A stretch of 55,076 bases of DNA, taken from Streptomyces chilikensis. GTDB taxonomy: Bacteria > Actinomycetota > Actinomycetes > Streptomycetales > Streptomycetaceae. The stretch spans positions 198,793 through 253,868 of the forward strand of contig NZ_LWCC02000005.1 in assembly GCF_001642695.1 (NCBI RefSeq). The letters are read 5' to 3'. The notes under the pieces are model-generated. The model saw nothing but the letters and a program-made list of their open reading frames with translations, had not been told where the DNA came from and made no database searches. The translations under genes were made by a program, and so were the position numbers. This document shows positions 35,611-43,356 of this stretch, in pieces; positions within the stretch are counted from its first letter, which is position 1, and each line of letters opens with the position of its first letter.

Positions 35611-36318
35611 TCAGCCGGCCGCGCGGCACTCCGGGTGACCCCATCCCTGGTCGTTCCTGGCGATGGACCCGCCCGCGGGATAGCCGCCACCGCAGACTCC
35701 GCACCTGCCGGGGAACTTGGCCTTGACGGTCCGGGCCGACGCCCCGGCGGAGGCGGCCCGCCCGCCCGTACGCGCACCGCGCGTACGGGCGGGCGTCTTC
35801 TTGGCCGCGGGCGTCGGCGAGGGCGGGGGCTCGGGCGAACCGAGGGCGCTGCCCGCGGGTTCCTGGGCGGTCGCGGCCTGGCTGGCGGCCCGGTCCGCGA
35901 AGTCGTTGAGCGGGTCGCCGTCCACCTGGTGGGCGGCGACGTAGCGGAACTCCACGGTGCGGCCGGCCAGCAGCTCGTCGATCCGGACGACCAGTTCGCG
36001 GTTGGCGACCGGCTTGCCGGCGGCCGTCCTCCAGCCGTTGCGCTTCCAGCCGGGCAGCCAGGTGGTGACGGCCTTCATGGCGTACTGGGAGTCCATCCGG
36101 ACCTCCAGCGGCACCGCGGGGTCGGTGGCGGCCAGCAGCCGCTCCAGGGCCGTCAGCTCGGCGATGTTGTTGGTGGCGGTGCCGAGGGGGCCGGCCTCCC
36201 AGCGGGTGGGCGTCTCCGGGGCGGATCCGCTCTCGGCCAGGACCCACGCCCAGGCGGCGGGACCGGGGTTTCCCTTGCAGGCGCCGTCGCAGGCGGCGAC
36301 CAGTCGTTCAGCACGCAT
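35611..36318 (-). CDS. Ribonuclease HI with C-terminal zinc-ribbon-like tail
   Basis: 235 aa. Residues 1-145 are RNase HI with catalytic D11 (CDGACKGN), E54 (NNIAELTALE), D76 (VRMDSQYA) and D139 (NDFADR), and H130 in the flexible loop. It cleaves the RNA strand of RNA-DNA hybrids. A Pro/Ala/Arg-rich linker (about 150-200) leads to a CxxC...GHPEC segment (RCGVCGGGYPAGGSIARNDQGWGHPEC) that looks like a zinc ribbon, an uncommon addition that may bind nucleic acid or mediate contacts. ATG at 36318; an ATG four codons earlier is possible. Confidence 0.9.
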   Translation of the reverse strand: MRAERLVAACDGACKGNPGPAAWAWVLAESGSAPETPTRWEAGPLGTATNNIAELTALERLLAATDPAVPLEVRMDSQYAMKAVTTWLPGWKRNGWRTAAGKPVANRELVVRIDELLAGRTVEFRYVAAHQVDGDPLNDFADRAASQAATAQEPAGSALGSPEPPPSPTPAAKKTPARTRGARTGGRAASAGASARTVKAKFPGRCGVCGGGYPAGGSIARNDQGWGHPECRAAG

Positions 36319-36343
36319 GGACACGATCATCCCACGCGGGCCC

Positions 36344-36376
36344 CGCGGTCCCCTTCCCGAGGGGAACGGGACCGCG
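36344..36376 (-). terminator. Terminator hairpin after the two-domain VOC gene
   Basis: 15-bp stem with one mismatch (36344-36358 with 36362-36376; arm begins CGCGGTCCC), 3-nt loop, just past the VOC stop at 36394 and before the RNase H gene. Confidence 0.7.
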
Positions 36377-36393
36377 AGGGGGCGGCGGAGGCG

Positions 36394-37191
36394 TCAGCCG
36401 ACCTCGTCCATCGGCGGCATCTCCCCCTCCGCCCTGTCCGGGTCGAGGAGCGAGAAGGGCGCGCCGTGCGGGTCCATGAGGGAGGCGAACCGGCCGAAGG
36501 GGCTGGTCACCGGCCCGTGCTGGACCTCGGCGCCCAGCTTCCGGGCCCTGGCGACGGCCTCGTCGCAGTCGGGGACGGCGAAGTAGACGTTGATGTGCGG
36601 CGGGACCTCCGGCGGGAAGTCCTCCGTCATCCTCATCCTGCCCAGCAGCGGGGCGCCGTTCAGCTCGTACACCCGGAAGTCGACCTTGTCGTCGGGCATG
36701 TTCTTCTGGGTGTAGGAGAAGACCGAGGAGAAGAACGCGTCCGACTTCTCGGCGTCGCGGGTGTTGATCTCGGCCCAGCAGAAGGCGCCGGGCGTGCCGA
36801 CGGCGTCGAAGCCGGTGTGCTTTCCGGGCTGCCAGAGGCCGAAGACCACCCCGCCCGGGTCGCGGGCGATGCACATGGTGCCGAAGTCCGCGACCTGCAT
36901 CGGCTCCATGACGATCTCTCCCCCGCTCTCCCGGATCCGCGCGGCGGTGGCCGCGGCGTCGGGGGTGGCGAGGTAGAGGCACCAGGCGGACTGCTCCTCG
37001 GCACCGGGCATCGGCGGGACCACGGCGGCGACCGCCTTGCCGTCCGCGTAGGCCTCCGTGTAGTTGCCGAACTCGGTGCTGGACTCTCCGAAGGTCCAGC
37101 CGAGCACCTCTCCGTAGAACTTCTTGGCCCCTTCGAGGTCGGCGAACATCGCGTCCGCCCAGATCGGGGTTCCCTCGGGTCGTGCGGCCAT
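36394..37191 (-). CDS. Two-domain VOC-family protein
   Basis: 265 aa from the ATG at 37191, with GGAGG about 8 nt upstream. Two glyoxalase-fold halves: 1-125 (PIWADAMFADLEGAKKFYGEVLGWTFGE ... ARDPGGVVFGLWQPGKHTG) and 135-260 (FCWAEINTRDAEKSDAFFSSVFSYTQK ... LMDPHGAPFSLLDP). This matches actinobacterial hydroxylase-type (CFP30-like) VOC proteins. Reaction unknown. 62 bp downstream of another VOC gene on the same strand, so probably co-transcribed. Confidence 0.9.
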   Translation of the reverse strand: MAARPEGTPIWADAMFADLEGAKKFYGEVLGWTFGESSTEFGNYTEAYADGKAVAAVVPPMPGAEEQSAWCLYLATPDAAATAARIRESGGEIVMEPMQVADFGTMCIARDPGGVVFGLWQPGKHTGFDAVGTPGAFCWAEINTRDAEKSDAFFSSVFSYTQKNMPDDKVDFRVYELNGAPLLGRMRMTEDFPPEVPPHINVYFAVPDCDEAVARARKLGAEVQHGPVTSPFGRFASLMDPHGAPFSLLDPDRAEGEMPPMDEVG

Positions 37192-37253
37192 GGTGCGGCC
37201 TCCGTTCTTGATCGCTCGGTTCTCGGGCTGTTCGGGTGGGGACCGCGGACCCG

Positions 37254-37751
37254 TCAGGCGGCGTCGCGGGCGGCGCGCAGCCCGGCGACGTCGAGCCGCC
37301 GCATCGTGAGCATCGCGGCCATGGCCCGGGCGGCCTTCTCGCGATCGGGATCGCGCAGGATCTCCAGGGCCTCCTTGGGGATCACCTGCCACGACAGCCC
37401 GTACTTGTCCTTGAGCCAGCCGCACTGGCTCTCCTGGCCGCCGTCGCCGATCAGCGTGTTCCAGTAGTGGTCGGCCTCCTCCTGGCTGTCACACATGATC
37501 TGGAACGAGATCGCCTCGTCGAAGTGGAAGAGCGGCCCGCCGTCGAGGGCGGAGAACCGCTGGCCGTTGACGGTGAACCGGACCTCGGCGAACGACCCGG
37601 ACTCGTCCGGGACGATCTTCTCCGGGCCGTTCTCGGAGAACCGGTCGACACGCTCGATGCGGGAGTCCGGGAAGACCGAGACGTAGTAGTTGGCCGCTTC
37701 CTCCGCCTGGTTGTCGAACCAGAGGCAGGTGGTGAATCCGTTGCTGTCCAT
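37254..37751 (-). CDS. VOC-family protein (PhnB/3-demethylubiquinone methyltransferase-like fold)
   Basis: 165 aa; GGGAGG before the ATG. The signature [96 protein letters not shown] belongs to the PhnB-like branch often mis-named 3-demethylubiquinone-9 methyltransferase; it is not a methyltransferase. Function unknown. Divergent from clpP3, whose operators lie between the two genes. Confidence 0.9.
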   Translation of the reverse strand: MDSNGFTTCLWFDNQAEEAANYYVSVFPDSRIERVDRFSENGPEKIVPDESGSFAEVRFTVNGQRFSALDGGPLFHFDEAISFQIMCDSQEEADHYWNTLIGDGGQESQCGWLKDKYGLSWQVIPKEALEILRDPDREKAARAMAAMLTMRRLDVAGLRAARDAA

Positions 37752-37836
37752 CGGTTCCTCCCGATAGTCCGTCGTTCCTCACTGTCGACCGGCGGGACGG
37801 TGAAAACTCATCGGAGCCGGACGGGCGAAGGGGTCC

Positions 37837-37866
37837 TCTGCCCTCGGCGAATCTGCCGCAGGCAGA
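37837..37866 (+). promoter_or_regulatory. Two abutting PopR-type operators upstream of clpP3
   Basis: TCTGCC-GCA-GGCAGA (37852-37866) is a perfect palindrome. TCTGCC-CTC-GGCGAA (37837-37851) is a degenerate copy immediately before it. The PopR box described for the S. lividans clpP3 operon has, as I recall, a TCTGCC-N3-GGCAGA core. The popR gene itself lies downstream of clpP4 here. Confidence 0.75.
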
Positions 37867-37947
37867 GAAATGCCCTGGTGGGGGGCGGTCCGGGGCACAT
37901 TCGAGGCAGCACATCCCTTCCGGCACGAGTCTTCAGGAGGACCTCGG

Positions 37948-38583
37948 ATGCTTCCACCGCGGTACGCCCCCCGGGCGCAGGACGGCGACACCCCCTGCAC
38001 GAGCTTCGACGACCACCTGGCGTCGGCGCTCCTGGCGCAGCGGATCGTGGTGCTCGGCACCCAGGTGGACGAGGTGTCCGCCAACCGGGTCTGCGCCCAG
38101 CTGCTGGTGCTCTCCGCGGAGGACCCGCGGACCGACATCGGCCTCTACATCAACAGCCCGGGCGGCTCGGTGACCGCGGGTCTCGCCGTCTACGACACCA
38201 TGCGGGCCATCCCGAACGACGTCTCGACGCTGGTGATGGGGTTCGCGGCCAGCATGGGCCAGTTCCTGCTGACCGTGGGCGCGCCGGGCAAGCGGTACGC
38301 GCTGCCCAACGCGCGGATCATGATGCACCAGCCTTCGGCCGGCATCGGCGGCACGGCGGCGGACGTGGAGATCCAGGCGGAGAACCTCCAGTTCACCAGG
38401 AGGCAGATCGAGCGGATCCTCTCCGAGCACACCGGGCAGAGCCAGGAGACCATCGCCCGGGACTCCGACCGGGACCGCTGGTTCACCGCCGGCCAGGCCC
38501 TGGAGTACGGGATGGTCGACCGCCTGGTGGATTCCTTCGACGAGGTGCGTCCCAGCGCCTCCCGACGCCGGACGGGGCTGTGA
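37948..38583 (+). CDS. clpP3: ATP-dependent Clp protease proteolytic subunit ClpP3
   Basis: 211 aa; CAGGAGG before the ATG. Serine protease subunit with a full triad: S102 (MGFAASMGQ), H127 (IMMHQPSAG) and D176 (DSDRDRWF), in canonical spacing. It assembles into Clp barrels fed by Clp ATPases. It is followed after 2 nt by clpP4, and the pair is the standby clpP3-clpP4 operon of Streptomyces, switched on by PopR when ClpP1/P2 are lacking. The N-terminal propeptide is about 20 residues. The PopR-type boxes are about 80-110 bp upstream. Confidence 0.95.
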   Translation: MLPPRYAPRAQDGDTPCTSFDDHLASALLAQRIVVLGTQVDEVSANRVCAQLLVLSAEDPRTDIGLYINSPGGSVTAGLAVYDTMRAIPNDVSTLVMGFAASMGQFLLTVGAPGKRYALPNARIMMHQPSAGIGGTAADVEIQAENLQFTRRQIERILSEHTGQSQETIARDSDRDRWFTAGQALEYGMVDRLVDSFDEVRPSASRRRTGL

Positions 38584-38585
38584 CC

Positions 38586-39179
38586 ATGGGGAGCTACACG
38601 GTTCCGTACGTGACCGAGCGGACCGCGCGGGGCGAGCGGTCCTCCGACGTGTTCAGCCGTCTGCTGTCGGAGCGGATCGTCTTCCTGGGCACCGAGATCG
38701 ACGACGGGGTGGCGAACGTGGTCATCGCCCAGCTGCTCCACCTGGAGTCCGACGCGCCCGACCACGAGATCGCGCTGTACCTCAACTCCCCCGGCGGCTC
38801 CGTCACGTCGCTGATGGCCATCTACGACACCATGCGCTTCGTGCGCGCGCCGATCGCCACCTTCTGCGTCGGCCAGGCGGCGTCGACGGCGGCGGTGCTG
38901 CTGGCCGGCGGCGATCCGGGGCGGCGGTTCGTGCTGGAGCACTCACGGGTGCTGCTGGGCCAGCCGGCCAGCGCGGGCAGTCAGGGCACGGTGGCCGACC
39001 TGGCGCTGCGGGCCCGGGAGATCGGCAGGATCCGGGCCCAGGTGGAGGAGGTGCTGGCCCGGCACACGGGCCACGACACGGCGACGCTGCGCGCGGACAT
39101 GGACCGGGACAAGGTGTTCACCGCCGCGGAGGCGGTGGCCTACGGCCTGGCGGACGAGGTGCTGACCGAACGTCTGTGA
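38586..39179 (+). CDS. clpP4: ClpP-family subunit ClpP4, catalytic His absent
   Basis: 197 aa, 2 nt after clpP3. Aligning with ClpP3, the Ser is retained (S100, [10 protein letters not shown]) and the Asp is retained (D175, MDRDKVF), but the His position in ARIMMHQP is G125 here ([10 protein letters not shown]). Without it the charge-relay cannot form, so ClpP4 is probably a structural partner forming mixed barrels with ClpP3. An insertion of one residue follows. Partner identity is inferred from operon order and family precedent (mixed ClpP1P2 barrels). Confidence 0.93.
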   Translation: MGSYTVPYVTERTARGERSSDVFSRLLSERIVFLGTEIDDGVANVVIAQLLHLESDAPDHEIALYLNSPGGSVTSLMAIYDTMRFVRAPIATFCVGQAASTAAVLLAGGDPGRRFVLEHSRVLLGQPASAGSQGTVADLALRAREIGRIRAQVEEVLARHTGHDTATLRADMDRDKVFTAAEAVAYGLADEVLTERL

Positions 39180-39180
39180 C

Positions 39181-39216
39181 GCCCCGGTCCGGCACCGCGG
39201 GGCGCCGGACCGGGGC
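39181..39216 (+). terminator. Terminator after clpP4
   Basis: Perfect 13-bp stem (39181-39193 with 39204-39216; arm GCCCCGGTCCGGC), loop of 10 nt, starting 2 nt past the clpP4 stop. Confidence 0.85.
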
Positions 39217-39242
39217 CGCCGTCCCGCGGTGCCGGGCCGGGG

Positions 39243-39288
39243 TGCCTGCCCGTGCCGCAGGACCGGATGCGGATGCCTGCCCGTGCCG
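39243..39288. repeat. Short direct repeat between clpP4 and popR
   Basis: TGCCTGCCCGTGCCG at 39243-39257 and 39274-39288, 31 bp apart. No function evident. Confidence 0.5.
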
Positions 39289-39298
39289 CCGGCCGGGG

Positions 39299-39658
39299 TC
39301 AGGCCGCCAGGCAGAGGCCCCCGCGGCGCGGCACGGCGGCGGACACGGCGGCCGGGACGGCGGCCGAGCGGGTCGTGAGGTCGCTGTGGACGCGGATCAG
39401 CAGGTCCTCGAGGCCGAGGCCCAGGGCCCGGGCGGCGGCCGCGAGGACCTCCGAGGAGGCCTCCTTGCGGCCGCGCTCCAGCTCCGACAGGTAGGGCATG
39501 GAGATCCGCGCCGCCTCGGCGACCTCCTTCAGGGTGCGCCCCTGGGCGAGCCGCTCGCGGCGCAGCACGTCGCCCACGAGGTCGCGCCACAGCGGCTCCC
39601 TGGCACGGGCCGGGCGGCGGAGGGGAACGGGGGTCCGGGAGGATGCGTGGTCGCTCAC
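39299..39658 (-). CDS. popR: PopR/ClgR-type activator of clp genes
   Basis: 119 aa from the GTG at 39658 (GTG at 39667 possible). An XRE-type helix-turn-helix LWRDLVGDVLRRERLAQGRTLKEVAEAARISMPYLSELERGRKEASSEVLAAAARALGL is nearly the ClgR pattern. The protein ends in CLAA, matching the C-terminal Ala-Ala degron by which ClpP degrades PopR/ClgR, giving negative feedback: when ClpP1P2 is low PopR accumulates and activates clpP3-clpP4. TAGGGT sits 7 nt before the GTG, so the mRNA is probably leaderless. Name assigned from position beside clpP3-clpP4 and the operators. Confidence 0.88.
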   Translation of the reverse strand: MSDHASSRTPVPLRRPARAREPLWRDLVGDVLRRERLAQGRTLKEVAEAARISMPYLSELERGRKEASSEVLAAAARALGLGLEDLLIRVHSDLTTRSAAVPAAVSAAVPRRGGLCLAA

Positions 39659-39665
39659 CCTTCTC

Positions 39666-39671
39666 ACCCTA
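39666..39671 (-). promoter_or_regulatory. -10-like hexamer for probable leaderless popR mRNA
   Basis: Minus-strand TAGGGT, 7 nt before the GTG at 39658. Confidence 0.45.
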
Positions 39672-39749
39672 GGCGGCTCCCGGGCCCCGGCAAGACGGCC
39701 GGTCGGGGTTCCGCTCAGAGGTGAATCGCCTTACCCGGCACGAGGGTTC

Positions 39750-39780
39750 GGCCTCGGCCGCGGTGTCCGCGGCCGAGGCC
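39750..39780 (-). terminator. Terminator after the HATPase gene
   Basis: Perfect 14-bp stem, 39750-39763 with 39767-39780 (arm GGCCTCGGCCGCGG), loop TGT, 3 nt beyond the gene stop. Confidence 0.85.
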
Positions 39781-39783
39781 CGC

Positions 39784-40236
39784 TCAGCCGCCGAGGCGCA
39801 GGGTGGCGCGTATCCGCTTGCCGACCGGGACGCGCTCCACCACGACCTCGTCGGCGACCGCGTGGACGATCTCCAAGCCGTGCCGGCCGATCCGCTCGGG
39901 GTCCCGGGGGAAGATCTGCGGCAGGGCGACGCTGCTGTCGTAGACCGTGACGGTCACGGAGTTGTCCGAGCCCTCGAGCTCGAGGATGTACGGGCCGTGA
40001 CTGTGCCGGTCCGCGTTGGTGACCAGCTCGCTGACCACCAGGAGCAGCTCACCGCCGTACCGTTCGTCGGCGGTGGCGCACCATTCGTTCCTCAGCTGCT
40101 CCAGGAACTGCCCCGCGAACTCCCGCGCCTCGGCGATGCACCCCGGCTCACCGGTGAAGTGCGTCGCACGCCGCAGAGGCTCTACGGGGACGTCGAAACC
40201 CGTTGTCGCCACCGCCCCGTCCAGGTGTTCGATCAT
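39784..40236 (-). CDS. RsbW-like anti-sigma/ATP-binding regulatory protein (HATPase_c)
   Basis: 150 aa. After an N-terminal FTGEPGCIAEAREFAGQFLEQLRN, the Bergerat N-box is intact (ELLLVVSELVTNADRHSHGP), with D in VTVYDSSVALPQ and the G2 box GRHGLEIVHAVADEVVVERV...KRIRATL. This is the usual serine-kinase/anti-sigma module of streptomycetes, acting on a sigma factor or an anti-anti-sigma. No cognate partner is adjacent; the sigma genes at 6-8.5 kb are candidates only by type. Upstream is a SigB-type promoter match, which would give autoregulation through a sigma it controls (inference). Confidence 0.9.
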   Translation of the reverse strand: MIEHLDGAVATTGFDVPVEPLRRATHFTGEPGCIAEAREFAGQFLEQLRNEWCATADERYGGELLLVVSELVTNADRHSHGPYILELEGSDNSVTVTVYDSSVALPQIFPRDPERIGRHGLEIVHAVADEVVVERVPVGKRIRATLRLGG

Positions 40237-40287
40237 GCGTGTCTCTCTCGGCTGCCGGCCCGGCCGGATACTGATGCGCCTCTCCTG

Positions 40288-40312
40288 GTACCCGGGTCCG
40301 GCCCCGGCACTC
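40288..40312 (-). promoter_or_regulatory. Candidate SigB-type promoter of the HATPase gene
   Basis: Minus strand: GAGTG (40308-40312), 14-nt spacer, GGGTAC (40288-40293). Exact match to GNNT-N(14-16)-GGGTAY, about 45 nt of leader before the ATG at 40236. Confidence 0.5.
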
Positions 40313-40354
40313 CCCCCATTTTGACTGCTCCGCGTCACCCTGTTCACCACGCGT

Positions 40355-40390
40355 GGGCCCCGCGGGAGGGGGACGGCACCCGCGGGGCCC
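40355..40390 (-). terminator. Terminator after the second aldo/keto reductase
   Basis: 12-bp perfect stem, 40355-40366 with 40379-40390 (arm GGGCCCCGCGGG), 12-nt loop, 21 nt beyond the stop at 40412. Confidence 0.75.
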
Positions 40391-40411
40391 GTGCGCCGGG
40401 CCCTCCGTCCG

Positions 40412-41410
<999 letters not shown>

Positions 41411-41522
41411 CGCGACTCCTGGGGTTTCGGCGTGTTCGACGGTGCGCGATCACTCTTCCTCACCGACCCTCTCCCGGTCCAACCGCCGAGCGGGGCGACG
41501 GGATGCGGCGGAGGCTGGACCC

Positions 41523-42035
41523 ATGGACGCAAAGGACATTCTGGTCGACGGGTACGGACGGATCCGCGAGGAGGTGCACGCGGCGGTCCGCGGGCTGGAC
41601 GCGGAACGGCTCGCCGCGCGCCCCGCCCCGGGGGCGAACCCGGTGGCCTGGCTGGTGTGGCACCTGACGCGGGTGCAGGACGACCACGTCGCGGACGCCG
41701 CGGGCCGGGAGCAGGTCTGGACGGCACAGGACTGGCACGGCCGCTTCGGGCTGGACCTGCCGGCCCATGACACCGGTTTCGGGCACGACGCGGCGAGGGT
41801 GGCGGCGGTGCGGGTGGACTCGCCGGACCTGCTGACCGGGTACTACGACGCGGTGCACGAGCAGACGCTCCGCTTCCTGCGCGCGCTGACCGCCGCCGAG
41901 CTGGAACGGATCGTCGACGAGCGGTGGGATCCGCCGGTGACGCTGGGCGTCCGGCTGGTCAGCGTGCTCTCCGACGACCTCCAGCACGTGGGACAGGCGG
42001 CCTACGTCAGAGGGCTGCTCGAGCGCGCCGGATGA
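41523..42035 (+). CDS. DinB-like (DUF664, mycothiol-dependent fold) protein
   Basis: 170 aa; GGAGG about 9 nt before the ATG. Four-helix-bundle DinB superfamily: VHAAVRGLDAERLAARPAPGANPVAWLVWHLTRVQDDHVAD and VLSDDLQHVGQAAYVRGLL supply the usual His residues of the metal site. In actinobacteria such proteins can be mycothiol-dependent isomerases/transferases, but many are uncharacterised. Divergent from the aldo/keto reductase gene. Confidence 0.88.
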   Translation: MDAKDILVDGYGRIREEVHAAVRGLDAERLAARPAPGANPVAWLVWHLTRVQDDHVADAAGREQVWTAQDWHGRFGLDLPAHDTGFGHDAARVAAVRVDSPDLLTGYYDAVHEQTLRFLRALTAAELERIVDERWDPPVTLGVRLVSVLSDDLQHVGQAAYVRGLLERAG

Positions 42036-42177
42036 GTTCCGGCGGACCACTGCGTGACCTGCATTACACATAACGGGTGAATCGGGGCAGAATGGAACAG
42101 GTGCGGGCCAACCGCCCCGCATTCGATTCCTTCCGCCGCACTCGCGGTCAGGCCTGAGATCTCGAAGGAGACGAGTC

Positions 42178-42633
42178 ATGGCCAATGTCTCGCACCCGCG
42201 TGGTGACATGGCGAGTCACCCCGACGTGCTCGAAATGAGGGAGCAGTACGCCCGCTCCCAGCAGGGTCCGAATCTGGGGATGCTCGCCGCGCCGCTGGCC
42301 CTGGTCGGCGTGTACTGTGCCGCCTCGCCGTGGATCCTGCACTTCACCGGAAACCAGCCCCCGATGGTGGCGCACAACGTGATCGTCGGCGCGGCGATAG
42401 CGGCCCTGGCGATCTGCGCGGCGGCGAATCCGACGCGGATGAGTTCGCTCGGCCTGGGCGCCGCCGCCCTCGGCGCCTGGATGATCATCGCTCCCTGGGT
42501 GGTGGGCACCAACCCCGACGCCGGCGTGATCATCAGCAGCATCTGCATCGGCGCCCTGGCGATCTGCCTCGGAGCGGCATGCGCGGCCCTGGGCATGAGG
42601 AAGGCGAAGGCGCGTAAGTCGTCGAGGTTCTGA
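42178..42633 (+). CDS. SPW-repeat membrane protein
   Basis: 151 aa; GAAGGAG before the ATG. A ~35-residue hydrophilic N-terminus (HPDVLEMREQYARS) precedes four hydrophobic helices in two SPW-type units: CAASPWILHF and, in the second, MIIAPWVVGTN. The family is common in soil and plant-associated actinobacteria and unassigned in function. Ends in a basic tail KAKARKSSRF. Typical companion of stress-associated small membrane proteins. Confidence 0.88.
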   Translation: MANVSHPRGDMASHPDVLEMREQYARSQQGPNLGMLAAPLALVGVYCAASPWILHFTGNQPPMVAHNVIVGAAIAALAICAAANPTRMSSLGLGAAALGAWMIIAPWVVGTNPDAGVIISSICIGALAICLGAACAALGMRKAKARKSSRF

Positions 42634-42657
42634 CGGCTCCCTGCGGCCCTCCGCGAC

Positions 42658-42695
42658 GGCGGGGCCGGACCGGGTCACCCCGGTCCGGCCCCGCC
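42658..42695 (+). terminator. Terminator after the SPW gene
   Basis: Perfect 17-bp stem, 42658-42674 with 42679-42695 (arm begins GGCGGGGCCGG), loop TCAC, 24 nt past the stop. Confidence 0.9.
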
Positions 42696-42896
42696 TCGTC
42701 CGTGCCACCGCCGGCCGGGGCCGCGGCGGGCGCGGCGGGTGCGGAGACGGTCCCGGGGCCGTGGGCCGCCGGTCCGCTCCGCGCGTCAGGTGAGGGAAAA
42801 GCACGTGACAGGCACGCGACCGAGGGCCCGGAAGCGTGCGACTCCCGCCCGGGGGCAGAAGGATCGCACGACAAATGCGAAGGGACGGGCGGGAAG

Positions 42897-43160
42897 ATGG
42901 AGATCTCGGGCATCATCAGCGCGATTGTCATCGGCATCGTGATCGGCGTGCTGGGACGCCTCGTCGTTCCCGGACGCCAGCACATCGGAGTGCTGTGGAC
43001 GATCGTGGTCGGCATCGCGGCGGCGCTGATCGGTTCGGCGCTCGCCGGTGCGTTCGGGGTCTCGGACACCAACGGGCCCGACTGGCTGGAGTGGCTGATC
43101 CAGGTCGTGCTGGCCGCGCTGGGCGTGGCCGCGCTGGACCGCAGCCGGGCGACCCGCTGA
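42897..43160 (+). CDS. GlsB/YeaQ/YmgE-family stress membrane protein
   Basis: 87 aa with three hydrophobic helices: IISAIVIGIVIGVLGRLVVPG, GVLWTIVVGIAAALIGSALAGAFG and WLEWLIQVVLAALGVAAL. The Gly-rich pattern with GRLVVPGRQ between helices 1 and 2 is the transglycosylase-associated/YeaQ family, small stress-induced membrane proteins. ATG at 42897 with a Gly-rich weak ribosome site; the frame upstream to 42702 is not conserved-looking. Followed by a strong terminator. Confidence 0.88.
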   Translation: MEISGIISAIVIGIVIGVLGRLVVPGRQHIGVLWTIVVGIAAALIGSALAGAFGVSDTNGPDWLEWLIQVVLAALGVAALDRSRATR

Positions 43161-43211
43161 CGCGCCCGGCACGCGGGCCCGCGCGGGCGACGCGCACGGC
43201 GGGACGACGGC

Positions 43212-43251
43212 GGCGAAGGGCGGGGAGGGCGGTTCCTCCCCGCCCTTCGCC
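43212..43251 (+). terminator. Strong hairpin between the GlsB-like and peptidase genes
   Basis: Perfect 17-bp stem, 43212-43228 with 43235-43251 (arm GGCGAAGGGCGGGGAGG), 6-nt loop. Confidence 0.9.
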
Positions 43252-43356
43252 GTGCCCGTGCCCGTGCGGCGGGTCCCCCGGGCGGCCCGCGCGGACGGGC
43301 GCGGCGGGCGGCTCACGCCTAACGTGGACCGCGGCCGTCCACCCCCGGAGGCTCGC

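Noticed and set aside
42046-42100. SigB-type promoter for the SPW gene (GGGTGA near 42078)
   Set aside because: The -10 has two mismatches and no -35 with T at position 4 lies 14-16 nt upstream.
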